The notes beneath the pieces are model-generated. The model worked only from the letters and a program-made list of their open reading frames with translations. It was not told where the DNA came from and did not search any database. 64,000 nucleotides of DNA from Aphelidium insulamus (Eukaryota; Aphelidiomycota; Aphelidea; Aphelidiaceae), in contig JAZDSV010000032.1 of the NCBI GenBank assembly GCA_036784855.1, positions 62,001 to 126,000 of the forward strand, in the 5' to 3' direction. Each line of letters starts with the position of its first letter. Positions within the stretch are counted from its first letter, which is position 1. Positions 21,487 to 32,493 of the stretch are shown in pieces. The translations under genes were made by a program, and so were the position numbers.

Positions 21487-24400
21487 CTATTGCTGTTGCC
21501 TGGGATTCCTTAACTCCTGCTGGTACTGGTTCCGTGTGCCCTTGTTGAGCAGTGAGTAGTACTGCTGGACTGCTTGCCGCGAGAGAAACGGAATGAGACG
21601 TGCGCCCATCTCGCCACACATGGCCAACCCCACGCCAAATTGCAGCCTGCCATACTGTGCGTAGTATTGCCCGCTACAGATACATACATAATTGAGCTAA
21701 TTTGTAACACCAACAGATTCAACATGCTTATCTTACCAATTTCTGCACATTGACAACTCATTGTTAGGGCCGGGGTAGTATGTGTGGTTGGTGTGCATGC
21801 TGGTGCACCCGCAGCTGAGGCAGAACCATTCAACGGGACTCAGTTGTTGTTGTTGTTGTTGCGGAATGGGAGGATGAATCGGCATGGACGAGATGCCAGC
21901 GCGGCCGTGCGACGATACTACCATCCTGGGCATTGTGCCGCCAGTGTTGTTGTTATTGTTAAAGTATTGTATATGCTGCTGCTGCTGTTGTTGTTGTTGA
22001 TATTGCTGTGGAATGGTGGTGGGTGGTGGAGCTGGCGGCACAACGTACGTGCGAGGTGGCTGAGGGAATGTTGGTCGCCAGGGTAATTGCTGCGAATGAT
22101 GCCTTGTTGATGGTGATGGCGGAGGGGGTGACTGCGAAGAGGCCATCTGATCCGGTTGGCGTGGGTACTGTGCAGGGAGTTCAGCCTCGGCACTTGCAAT
22201 GGCGCTAATATTCGACTGGGCAATTTGTGCGGCCAGACGGCTTCTGCGGGGAGTTCCACCCCCAGCAGGCGCAGCACTTCTTGTAGACATTGACGGCGTG
22301 GAGCTCCCGGCCGGTGTAGTGGAGGTTGCCGTGGAATTTCGCGCGGCGCCGTCAGAGATATACGTGAACTTGCAAAGCCATTGGCGAGTTGTGGTGGCGT
22401 CAACTGGATCGCCGACCGATGGCGCTAAAATTGAAGTTTGTGCGCGCCACACCAAACTGCGCAGCGTGGGAGGCGGGGCGGAGACATCCGGCACCGAGTG
22501 GCGCCGTTCTGCAATCGCCGACTGCTTTGTGCCAGCTATGAACTGTGTTGCACTGTCGTCATCGGCTTTGAGACTGTCAAGCAGTAGTGTTCGGGCCGAC
22601 ACGTTCTTATCGGCACTCCAAGCGGCGGTGGTGGCATGCTGCACGGCGGTAGGTGCGGCTGTTGCACCGCCAGCCCGCCTTCCACGCACGCTTCGCCGCT
22701 TTCGCCGCAGTTCACGATCCTTGTCCCGATTGCTGCGGTCCATGTCGTACTCTGTCAGGTGCAAGATGTGCGGAGTCCATGAATCGCGCACATCCTCCAG
22801 CGGCTGCACGCTGGTACCTCGCGCTGTAGTACTCCGTTTCTTCACGGCGGGCACATCCACCGGCATATCGCTGACTTGTAGCAGCCATCGATTATTTGTG
22901 CGCACTGCTCCGCCAAAACGGCGCAACAAACGGTCTACGGCACCAGTCGATTGCGCATCGCCATCGTCCAGTGTGCCTAGGAACCAGTCCGACATGACGG
23001 AGTCCAGCACTGGGGCGCCGTCGAATCCGTACCCGCTGCGCCGTATGCTCTTCACTGCGCTGCACATTTGTTCGCGGATTTGATGCGCCACCGCCGTGTG
23101 GAACTCACCGCCCAGCCCCAGTTCGTGGCAGAGGACGCCCGCCATGTACTCTGGCGTGGCTGAGAGTGAGTAGAGACCAGCGGAGCCGAGCGGACAGTTC
23201 AGCAAGTCCCATTCGAATTTGTCACGCAACTCCACATCACCCACTGTGACACTGATGCGTATTGGTAGCCGCAACTCGCCTGGAAGCTCCACCGACAACA
23301 TCTGCAGTGCGCCAAGACGCTCGTCTACACTGGGTGAAAGTTGAGACGGTGAAACGGCGGCGGCGGCGGAATCTTGCAAAAATCGGTGAAGTAACACCCG
23401 CTTGGCGCAGAACTGCCGCACATCCAAATCCTCGTCTTCAGCATTGCGGACGGTAAAATAATCATCGCCTTGTGCTCGGATACGCTTCACGATAAACTTG
23501 TGCTGCGCCTCGTCAATGCTGGCGAGCAGCGAAAACACTTGCTGCCGCTCCACGGCGGGATAGACTGTCTGTGCATAGTCGGCGAGCTGCGCATGGATTT
23601 GCCTTGCAATTTCCGGAACCACAACCGCAGTTATCTGCTCATTCATGGCGAAATCTTCGCACAGCATCGCCGCAAAAGCCTCTGGCGTGACCATCGGATC
23701 GTGCAGGTTCCACGTGAATGTGTCGCAAAAGTGTGGCGTGTCCGGTACACCAGTGTCCACGTCTACTCTGATCGGCACAAGCACCTCGTCCATCGCGGCC
23801 AAGTCGTCCGCAAACTCTCCCGCAAACACGCTGTTCAAACTGTTAGATCATGCATCAAATAGTAAGATGAACAGAGTCAATTACTGTGATACAACATGGC
23901 ACAAACGCTTGTACAGCCAAAACTTGCCTGGCTTGAAGATCAATGCTGGCTTGACAGCGACGCATACGCTTCCTGGTGGTCCCGCTGTGGACCAGTCGGT
24001 AGGATTCAGGCGCGGGCAACACTGCGGCGGCCGGTGTGCCAGACCGACGACTGCGCGGCGGGACAGCTGTGACACCGGTTCGAGCTCGCCGCCGCCACTC
24101 CAATTGGGCCGCATTTAGCCGCAGGTCCGTGTCCTGCACGCGCTGTTTGACGGCTTGTATCTGTTGCCTGGTACGAAGCCTGTCTCGCGTATACACCTGC
24201 CGGTATTGCTGTTCCGCCCGTTGACACCGTGCCAAGTAGTGACGGCGATAAGTGTCGGCACGGCTAGCGGACGCTGGCTCCTCCGGATCAGTCGCCTCCG
24301 AATTCCTCGCAGGTGCTGAATCCACGGCCGGGCCCTCTCGCGAGGCAATATGAGATGACGATGATTTAGCAGTGGACCCAGTTGTTGTGGTTGTGGTTGT

Positions 24401-24790
24401 AGCGGTGTAGGTGGTTGAGGTGGAGGTGGAGGCCGTGTGTGCGGACGAGGTCGTGGTTCGCATAGAGGCGGCCGTCGAGGTGTTTAGTGAGGCCGTGGAG
24501 GCTCCGCTGGCCGTGTATATAGTCTCTGATGTGGCAGAGCCAATAGATACGCCATGCGAATGGGCAGCAGGCTCGCCATCGGTGTTGTTGTTGTCGGCAT
24601 GGTGCTTCGGGAGTACCCCAGGTGCTTCGTCGCCGGTCACCTTTGCCGTAGAAGACTCTGGCACCACGGTAGATGAGGTAGATGGGCGGCCCTTGCCATC
24701 CGACCCATCATTCGGGGGATGATGCCGTCGCGGCTCTGGACTGTCGGCCGAGTCGGCAAGCAGCGACGCCCAGACGTCGTCGTCCTGCAT
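21487..24790 (-). CDS. SNF5: SNF5/SMARCB1-type chromatin remodeller subunit with C-terminal GATA-like finger
   Basis: Core subunit of SWI/SNF-class remodelling complexes. Exon 1 (start 24790, MQDDDVWASLLADSADS) is long and Ser/Thr/Ala-rich with a basic helical part (TYRRHYLARCQRAEQQYRQ). Exon 2 carries two SNF5 repeats: VLVPIRVDVDTGVPDTPHFC ... FTWNLHDPMVTPEAFAAMLC, and ELRLPIRISVTVGDVELRDK ... FEWDLLNCPLGS, AEYMAGVLCHELG-like (TPEYMAGVLCHELGLGG). After RS- and Gln-rich linkers the last two exons form a Cys4 finger, CLSCGCTSMHT ... MCRNCGQYYAQYGRL, as in GATA fingers. Intron 1 (23840-23927) needs a GC donor (AG|GCAAGT) to give QASLNSVFAGEF; intron 2 is GT-AG. Fungal SNF5/Sfh1 proteins with a GATA finger are known, so the fusion itself is not new. 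Some exon-1 boundaries are inferred. Confidence 0.88.
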
Positions 24791-25507
24791 TGCACACAAT
24801 CGGCTTATCGCTTGGCCAGTTGTGTTCTTATTTATGTGTTTGGTACACTGGTAATTAAGCCCTATTATTGGACAACTTTCAACAAGGCAACTTATCAATG
24901 ATTTTTACAAGTAGCTTGTACAAGCACTGTACAAGCTACATGTCATTCAGATGTAGTAGAAAAATATGACTACACTCTATGTATGCTAGTTAGTTACTCT
25001 CATTCACCTGTCTGTCTCCAATTAGCATGTGTTAGTAGTAAAAAATATATACATTTCCATTGGACTTCTTTCTTTCCTGTTATAGCCATGATAGTACTAT
25101 TAAGATTGCATAAAGTGAAATGTTAATTATTGGAATTAGTGCATAATACTTTGTATATCGCGTATACTTCGCCCATAAGCATCACTGCGTTGCATGTAAG
25201 CAACGCAATGATCAAACTTGCCTCTAGAATACGGACATACATATTGAGTGCATCACATTCTTACCCAACACACTATACTACTATTTAAATGATATGCAAT
25301 AATATTGTGGTCAATAATATTTAATTGGCCACAACAAGAAATTCTACTTTGGCTCTCTAAATGTACACAGTACTCTGGTACTGTGTATTCTTCTTGTTGA
25401 GCAATTATCTGGACTACCGCATGTAATTACTCGCGAACATCTGCGCATCAGTTTGCACATGTTTGTATTTTCATTGTCAGTGGCACACTACACACTACAC
25501 CTAATTA
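24791..25507. other. Divergent intergenic region with several perfect inverted repeats
   Basis: 717 bp, AT-rich, between the SNF5 and eIF2B-beta starts. It contains at least three perfect stem-loops. The first is 24911-24922/24928-24939 (12-bp arms, 5-nt loop). The second is 25186-25193/25200-25207 (8-bp arms TGCGTTGC/GCAACGCA). The third is 25364-25373/25378-25387 (10-bp arms, 4-nt loop). No ORF or tRNA. Their role is unknown. Confidence 0.6.
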
Positions 25508-27191
25508 ATGTCCACCGCGGCCGCCAATATTGGCCGCAATGACATCTCGGCCCACGTGGACCACCTGGCCACGCGTCTCAAGCGCAGGCATGTATCGATA
25601 GTTGTTACCAGCGGACGTATATTAACTCACATGCAGGCTTGTGATGGGGTCGTATGCGTGCGCCACGGAGACGCTCCAGCTGATGCGCCTGATCGTGTCG
25701 TCGGCGCGGTGGCCCACCTGCCAGCACTTGCTCACCATACTGCGCGATGTGGGCCACAAGCTGGTGGCAGCACAGCCAATAGGTTTATATATATTGCAAT
25801 GCCGGTATGATGTATTGAACTTGCCTATGCGCGCAGAGCTGGCGGTGGGCAATGTGGTGCGACGCGTGCTACGCTCCGTCAAGGAAGAGTATGTCGAGTA
25901 TGTGCGGTCGCTTAATGTGCCGGCCGCTGTCGGTGGTTCCGCTGGCAACACCGGCAGCCACCCACACGTCACGCAGACCGATGCCGCATTCACCGGCATC
26001 TCCATGTACAACCTGCTGCACTCGGGGATCAATGCGCGCGCAGACTTTTCGCTGCCGGACATGCACCACGCGCTCAAACCGCTATTTATCCAGGCGGTCA
26101 ATGAGTTGATGGACGAGGTGGAGGGGATCTATGTCAACATCTCCAACCAGTCCATCGACCACATTCACAGCAAGTACGTCACTGATATGTGCTGCTTGTA
26201 TACATATTGACCTCATTCGCTGTGCCACAGCGAGATCATAATGACTGCCGGGAAGAGCAAGACTGTCGAAGACTTTCTCAAGGCCGCGCATCGCAAGCGT
26301 AAATTCCAGGTCATTGTCTGCGAGACGGCCCCATTGTACGTTTATGTGTGCATATAAGTGTATATCGTATGCATATGTACGATGTATGCATGTATTTAGA
26401 TTATACCACCATGGTATGGCCCTTGATGTGAGTAAACAGGTTTTCGGGACAAAAGTTGGCCGTGTCACTCTCGAAGCATGGAATTGATACTACACTGATT
26501 CCAGACTCTGCAATATACGCTGTCATGTCCCGCGTGAACAAGGTGAGCGATCTTTACTCAAGCTAGCATGATCTAGTTGACTAATATAAGGTCATTCTCG
26601 GCTGCCACTCGGTGCTGGCCAATGGCGGCCTGATTGCCTCTAGCGGCATGCACATGCTCACCAGAGCTGCTAGCTACCATCACGTGCCGTGTGTGGTGCT
26701 GACAGCTCTGTTCAAACTGTCGCCACTTCAACCATACAGCGACGACACATTCAACCTCTGCGTGGGACCCGATCCAGTTCTGCGCTTTGAAGATGGTACA
26801 AGATATATATACATATGTGTACATATTAGAAGTGACTTTTGCAGAAATCATTGACCGCGTCCAAGTGCTGAACCCATTCTACGATTATATTGCCCCAGAT
26901 CTAATAAGCTTATTCGTAACCAACGCGTAAGACATATGAATGTGAATGTATTATGTGGATATATATAAAATTATTTGCGTACAATAATATGCATACAGTG
27001 GGGGCCACCCACCGTCATATATTTACCGACTGTTGAGCGAAAACTACGACGAAGAGGACTACCAGTTGCAGAGTGCCGCGGCGGTGACAGCAGACAACTC
27101 GGTAGCACCTGCCAGCATATCGTACAGCAGCTCTGTCAATGTGTCGGCAGCCAGCAGCGCAGACAACATTGCCATCAGCGTGCAGCAGTGA
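25508..27191 (+). CDS. GCD7: eIF2B subunit beta
   Basis: Regulatory subunit of the eIF2 guanine-nucleotide exchange factor, part of the alpha/beta/delta core that senses phosphorylated eIF2. Eight exons join to give [131 protein letters not shown] and [20 protein letters not shown], then [13 protein letters not shown]. These match the eIF2B alpha/beta/delta Rossmann-like family, and the '[12 protein letters not shown]' end is beta-specific. The first intron (25588-25636) needs a GC donor (AG|GCATGT) for frame; the others are GT-AG, one of ~105 nt at 26338-26442. The C-terminus has an extra Ser/Ala-rich tail. Confidence 0.92.
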
Positions 27192-27235
27192 CGGCGCTTA
27201 ATAGAGCGAGTCATAATTATGGCATTTAAGGAATC

Positions 27236-28480
27236 ATGAAGAAAATCGCGCGCATTCTGGACGCTGCCGAGGCCGTGACGCCGCCAGCCGCAGCCACCGC
27301 GAATGCTGCTCATGCAAACATGGCCACATCCACGCCCGCGGTGCAATCCAGCAGTGCCGACACCAATATCGCCGATTTGATCAGGCAGCTGAGTGAGAGC
27401 GTGCAGCAGGTCGTGCCACCCACCGACCACGACGGCAACCAGATTGTGGACATACGCGAGCCCTACCCCGGTGACGAGGGTGGCGATGGCGATTATACGG
27501 TGCCGGTGGTGCAGGCGGCCGCTCCATCCAACAGACGGGAGCGAGTGGTGAGGTTTGCGGACGAAGTCTTCGATACCACTGGCGAGGCAGGAGATCAAGA
27601 AGGCGCGCTGACCGCTCAGGACTGGCAGCAAGTGATGACCGAGCTGGACAGGCTCACGGGCGAGAACGGCGATATAAAAGATACTATTGATGATATCGAC
27701 GTGACTTCCGCGGAAGAGGCAATGACCACTGGTGATCCGCCACTGAAGCTTGATGAGGACTTGGCCGCCATGGCCATTGCAGCAAAGCCAGACGATAACG
27801 ATGCCGCGGTCACAGAGTGCGTGGATGTCGAACTAACTGTGCCGCGAGGGGATGATACAACTGTCGGCGGCATTAAACGTGCCCCGATGAGTGACTCCAA
27901 TGACGACGGCGAAAATGACGCAGCAATGGACCATGACGATGAAGACTACGATGAGGACTACGATGAGGAGGAAGAGGAAGATGAAGAGGACGAGGAAGTG
28001 TTCAACACCATAATGGGCGTACCGCGAGCTATAATGGAAGAGCATTGGATTCGGCACCTTAAACAGCAACAGCGACTACAGCAGCAGCAACAGCATCAGC
28101 AAGGTAGCATCAACCAACCTTCAACACTACTCATGGAGCAAGATTTGGTCGAGACTGTGCCCGCAGCCACAGAGATTGTACGCGACAAGTTGGCCTATGA
28201 AGTGGATGCAGCGTATGCCACTGCTGCACAGCGCTTCTACGCTCGGCAAGGTGTGCGCAATAGTGGCACTGACACCGGATCTGCTGGCATAAGCAAGCTT
28301 CAGAAGTCACCACTTAACAGATTACCAAGCGTTGTGCGAGACCGCATTGAACCATTCAACTTGCAGAGCACAAAACCGGCCACCGCCAACAAGGACACTG
28401 CAGATGGCGGGAGTGATGTGGTCACAGACGCCGCGCCAAAAGTGTCCAGGTTCCGTGCATCTCGACGCAATATATTATAG
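27236..28480 (+). CDS. Acidic protein with URI/Bud27-like motifs
   Basis: Single-exon ORF of 414 codons, 45 nt after eIF2B beta. The protein is mostly disordered and acidic, with a long Asp/Glu run (DYDEDYDEEEEEDEEDEE) and a Gln run. Two short motifs recall unconventional prefoldin URI/Bud27: RRERVVRFADEV in the N-terminal third, and a C-terminal PKVSRFRASR like the 'SRFKxxR' end of the DUF3835 region. The prefoldin helices expected at the URI N-terminus are absent here, so this is either a URI-like protein without that domain, a protein whose upstream exon I missed, or a chance resemblance. A six-codon upstream ORF (27220) overlaps the start region. Confidence 0.55.
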   Translation: MKKIARILDAAEAVTPPAAATANAAHANMATSTPAVQSSSADTNIADLIRQLSESVQQVVPPTDHDGNQIVDIREPYPGDEGGDGDYTVPVVQAAAPSNRRERVVRFADEVFDTTGEAGDQEGALTAQDWQQVMTELDRLTGENGDIKDTIDDIDVTSAEEAMTTGDPPLKLDEDLAAMAIAAKPDDNDAAVTECVDVELTVPRGDDTTVGGIKRAPMSDSNDDGENDAAMDHDDEDYDEDYDEEEEEDEEDEEVFNTIMGVPRAIMEEHWIRHLKQQQRLQQQQQHQQGSINQPSTLLMEQDLVETVPAATEIVRDKLAYEVDAAYATAAQRFYARQGVRNSGTDTGSAGISKLQKSPLNRLPSVVRDRIEPFNLQSTKPATANKDTADGGSDVVTDAAPKVSRFRASRRNIL

Positions 28481-28786
28481 ACTATATTATATTATAGTAT
28501 TATATAATGTATAATATATTATAGACTTTGTTACATGCATGCAAGCATATGATGCACAGTCCATTCCACACGGTAGATATTTAGAGAGTGGCGTACAGTT
28601 GAGTACATAGAGTGGGTATAGTCTAAAACAACAGCCGTAATGCACACTACTTGATATTAATACTTGATATGCAACTGTCGTAAAACTATAGTTTTACGAC
28701 AGATTACGATAAGATTATAATCTTGTTGAGACTGAATTAACGGTTGATTAAGCGGCACAGTAATCAACACACACACACACACAATT
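28481..28786. other. AT-rich intergenic region with palindromes
   Basis: 306 bp between two plus-strand genes. It contains TATAATA-type repeats (28481-28525), the two palindromes listed separately, and a CA tract (28768-28782) ending 4 nt before the next ATG. Confidence 0.5.
28675..28702. repeat. 28-bp perfect palindrome
   Basis: CTGTCGTAAAACTA followed directly by its reverse complement TAGTTTTACGACAG, with no loop. A second perfect palindrome, AAGATTATAATCTT, lies at 28711-28724. Both are in the upstream region of the gene at 28787. Confidence 0.9.
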
Positions 28787-29414
28787 ATGGTATGTAAGCG
28801 GCCGTGGATGTGCGCCAAGGGCCGGACGCTGACCCAGCCGCCGGCCTGCCACAAGCATCTCACTAATGCGGCTGACCACTCGTGCAGGGCGGACCTAATG
28901 ACTGGGCCAAGTCTAGTGGCGTGCACTATCCGTACGCAGACAATTCTATATACAAGTAATCAAATCAGTCCACGCTCACTACGCCACGCAGATACCCTAA
29001 CTGGGTGTGGTCGCCGACGGGCGGGTGGTGGACGGACCCCAAGTACTGGCGCAAGAATGTGCACGCCATCACCATCGCCATAATAGTGCCGGTCACGGCG
29101 CTGACCTTTTACTACTCGAGTCGCATTGAGGTGTGTACCTAGTATATACCATATATATATATATATATGGTATACATGGTTCTGAGTTGACTTGTGTGCG
29201 CGTAGGAGCATCACAGGGAGCCGCGCCGATGGTACGCCAGTATGCTGTTTGGTAAGCAGTACGCGCCGGGCGGTCAATGGCACCACGTTGCCGAGAAGGT
29301 ACTATTGTGCGATGTACACATAGAACACATATATCATATCACACACTTCACGCTTAGTATCCCGCGCCGTGGCAGCAGTCCAAGCAGACCGACCAGCAGC
29401 CATCGCAGCACTGA
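28787..29414 (+). CDS. Small conserved single-pass (probably mitochondrial) protein
   Basis: Five exons, the first consisting only of the ATG (ATG|GTATGT). The spliced protein (~110 aa) starts MGGPNDWAKSSGVHYP, continues YPNWVWSPTGGWWTDPKYWR then KNVHAITIAIIVPVTALTFY (one membrane helix) and YSSRIEEHHREPRRWYASML, and ends in a Gln-rich tail. The 'PxxVWSPxGGWWxxPKxWxxN - helix - ExxxRxPxxWxxSxxxxK' layout is one I associate with small fungal inner-mitochondrial-membrane proteins, but I cannot give a firm name. Introns are GT-AG; the third (from GTGTGT) contains a perfect TA-rich inverted repeat around 29143-29172. The isolated start codon is a notable gene-structure feature. Confidence 0.72.
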
Positions 29415-29502
29415 GCTCTCAATGTGCTAATACAGCCATTATACACGCACGCACGGACGTATCGTATGTACTAGTACTATTTGCAGTGTTTATGCATCAT
29501 TG

Positions 29503-32091
29503 TCATCCCCAAATGTCGCGCACGTATCGCTTCTGTGCCGTCCACTCTGCCAGCAGCTGTGTCGCCTCTACAGCAGACTTGCCGCGGTGTTCAGTCAGCA
29601 GGGAGAGTAGTGTGGCGTGCACATCTTTGGCCATTCCCGCCGCGTCACTGCAATAATGAGTATCACACTGCAGACACAACAGCACCCACGTACCCGCACA
29701 CAAATATCGATGCATTGCGGTCACACAGCCACCGCATCAACTCGGCACCGTTGGCTCGCATCATGTCCTGGACATAGCGTAGTGGGAGTGTGTCACCTCC
29801 GAGTTGCCGGTGTTGCTCCGTCGTCACATCCCGCGAGAAGCACACATCGATTCGCATGCACTTGAAGTCCCGCCGCATCGATTCCATTTCCGCGCGGAAC
29901 AGCCAGTCACGGTCGCGGTGTCTACAGCCATACAGTAGCCACGTGTCGGGCAGGTCTGCATCCTGTGGTGGCTGCTGCTCTCGCTGTTGTCGGCATCGCT
30001 GCTCGCAGAATCCCATGAACGGCGCCACGCCGGTGCCCGGTCCAATCATTATTATGGGAGTGGTGCGGTCCACGGGGACGCGGAAGTCCCGCTGTGCTCG
30101 CGGCAGTATCGGCACCATCATGCCGGGATTGGGTGGGGGTTGGGGTGCGCCCACCTGTGACAGTGATGTGGGCGCGGCAACTTCGCCCAGCATCCGGTCC
30201 AGCCACGGAGTGCACACACCACGCCGTCGGCACTGCACCGTCGCTGATATAGAATCGTTACCAGTGTCGGCTGGCGGGAAGCCGTCCACTGCCGGCAACA
30301 GCTGGTGATCCATGGTCACTGAATAGTCCACCACATTGAAGGCGATTCGCAAATCATCTGCTCGCGTATTGGTAATGGAGTAGAGGCGGGGTGCGAGTGG
30401 TGGCACAACGTCCATCAGTCGCTGCAGCGGCGGCCGAGCCTCGCTGAATGTGACGAGCCAGTCCAGAAGTGTTGGCCGGAACTGTTGCTGCACTGCTCGC
30501 AGCACCGCGGCACCTACAGACAGCATTAATGCAAGTAATGCAGACAGCACACAGTCCAACCTTGCTTGCTGCACAAAAAGAGCAGCATTTGATGCTGAGC
30601 AGAGTCGTGAGCACAATACTCTGCCAGCATGCGATAAAATGCCTTTCGCGGCTGGCCAGTAATGTCCAGCACGTAGCGAAACAATTCTGCCACCGTGAAC
30701 GTGTTTGGTCGCAGCAGATGTGACGGTACTAGACGTTTATAAACTTACATATCGAGGGCAATTAATAAATTGCACGAACCAGAAGCGGGCGTGGCGGAGC
30801 TGTCTACTGGCAACTCTGGAGAGCTTATTGTTAGTTCCGCATCTGCCTTCAAGCCAAGCCGAGCAATTATAGCATCCACCAGCTCCGAATCGTTCTCGCA
30901 CAGTATACCCACCGCATCTCCCGGATGAAACTCCCATTTCAGGTGACGAATATCCAGGCCCACACAAAGAGTGCGCTTGACTGCATTTTGAGTGGTCAAG
31001 CAATGCACCGATGCCAGCGATGCCAGTGCAAGCGGCGAAGAAGTGCTGCTGGTCTCGTCGAACGTCGCGGCTCCCGGCGGAGAAGAATCCTGCAATGATG
31101 TATGCGCTCGAAGAGAAAAATCGGTCAGTGACAACGCTGCCCTGCTGTGACCAGTCCATTTGACATCAACGAGTCGGCTAGGTACACGCGGCACTGCTGT
31201 TAGCGACAGACTGCCGGCTGCCAACGCAGCAGCCAACTGCTTCCATGGGAGCACAAGTTTGTATGCCCCTTTCGGCACCGTTGACGTGGACAGCGCGACA
31301 TTGTTGATGGCGGTAGCAACTTTTTCAGTTTCAGTATCATTTTTATCGCTGTGGCTCTTTTCGCTTATCACAGCTATCTGTGGTGCATCACTTGCAACTA
31401 CGGGCAATGCAATTCCAGCATCGGCAATGCCCCAGAGCTTGTTCAACGCAGGCCACAGTCCCGCTATCCAGGGGTCAACCTGACCTTCCAGACTATGTAC
31501 ATACTAGATAAGATATCCACAAATTATAGTTGCACTTACCCCTCCACTTCGTCTGCGACCAGGCGCTGATAAAACAGCGTACCGCCCATTTCCAACATTT
31601 TCTTTTCAATCTTTTTCGGATGCGCTCCAAAGTTGCTGTAGTTTGTGTCACCAAGTCCTGTAATGTAATGAAGTACCCGTCTAATATGTATGTACTACGA
31701 TGCCTTACCCAAGACGGTGAACGGCACATTGTCAAATGGTTTCGGATCTGCCTTGCATAGGCGCCGCATGAACCGCCAGTATTTGAGGGCGTTGTCGGGT
31801 GCATCGCCATCACCGGTAGTGCTACTGACATACACTAGAGCAGCCTTGGTTGTGGTGGCACACAATTGCTTGAACTCTTCGTGCACCTAGTCCGTGTAAA
31901 GATATCTATCACCTTCGGCAACCACGCACCGTATCCGTGTACTCGTCCATGCATAGGCACTTCCATGCAGCAGGGTGCTTGTCTGGAGATGTGGACGCGC
32001 CGGCAATGTTTTTGGCAATCCATTCGGCATTGCCCGTCTGCGATGCATACAGCACCAGCCACTGCCCGCGATTCATTGCAGTGTTGGCCAT
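29503..32091 (-). CDS. TAH18: NADPH-dependent diflavin oxidoreductase (Tah18/NDOR1)
   Basis: Electron donor for Dre2 in cytosolic iron-sulfur cluster assembly. Seven exons. The FMN-binding flavodoxin part is WLVLYASQTGNAEWIAKNIA, VYVSSTTGDGDAPDNALKYW and VLGLGDTNYSNFGAHPKK. The FAD part includes DIRHLKWEFHPGDAVGILCE, RLYSITN (RxYS motif), then CRRRGVCTPWLDRML in place of the common GxCSxWL. The NADPH part includes PIIMIGPGTGVAPFMGFCEQ and DTWLLYGCRHRDRDWLFRAE. The end reads AQKRYVRDIWG, with the aromatic C-terminal residue stacking on FAD. Between FMN and FAD domains lies a Ser/Thr-rich linker longer than usual. All six introns are GT-AG. It ends near the 3' end of the small gene at 28787-29414, with which it is convergent. 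Confidence 0.92.
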
Positions 32092-32171
32092 GCGCAGAGT
32101 TATAATGCAATGTTGGCATCAAGATAGATAATTACGGTACAATAGTATTAAGACAATTACTGTTTCAAGTA

Positions 32172-32253
32172 GTCGCTTTGGCGGAGTGGTTAACGCGATG
32201 CCCTGCTAAGGCATTTCCCTCTGGGAGCGCAGGTTCGAATCCTGCAGGCGACG
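32172..32253 (+). tRNA. tRNA-Ser (GCU)
   Basis: 82-nt class II tRNA. The acceptor stem is GTCGCTT/AGGCGAC with discriminator G. The D-arm contains the A box (TGGCGGAGTGG). The anticodon stem-loop is GCC-CTGCTAA-GGC with anticodon GCT. A long variable arm (CCCTCTGGGAG) and the T-arm GGTTCGAATCC (B box) follow. No intron. A TTTTT pol III terminator follows at 32256-32260. The variable arm and anticodon identify Ser (AGC/AGU codons). Confidence 0.96.
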
Positions 32254-32270
32254 TCTTTTTAATACATTTT

Positions 32271-32330
32271 GTCGTAATACTCTTTTGTAGTAATACTCTT
32301 TTGTAGTAATACTCTTTTGTCGTAATACTC
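32271..32330 (+). repeat. 16-nt tandem repeat, 3.75 copies, downstream of tRNA-Ser
   Basis: Unit GT(C/A)GTAATACTCTTTT repeated: GTCG, GTAG, GTAG and then a partial GTCG copy. It begins 18 nt after the tRNA end. Confidence 0.85.
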
Positions 32331-32493
32331 ACAGTATATTCACTGGTTATAGCCGTGACACCACAATCCAACCAAAATATGCCACAACTGATCGTTTAGC
32401 ACTACGCCATCCCAAAATATGCACAAGTTCCTCAAGGATGTAGTCCTATATTTTTTGTATGTACGAACTTACATACATTTATACTACGACGCT

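Noticed and set aside
22199-23083. 294-codon plus-strand ORF opposite SNF5
   Set aside because: Antisense shadow of a GC-rich coding exon; no family features.
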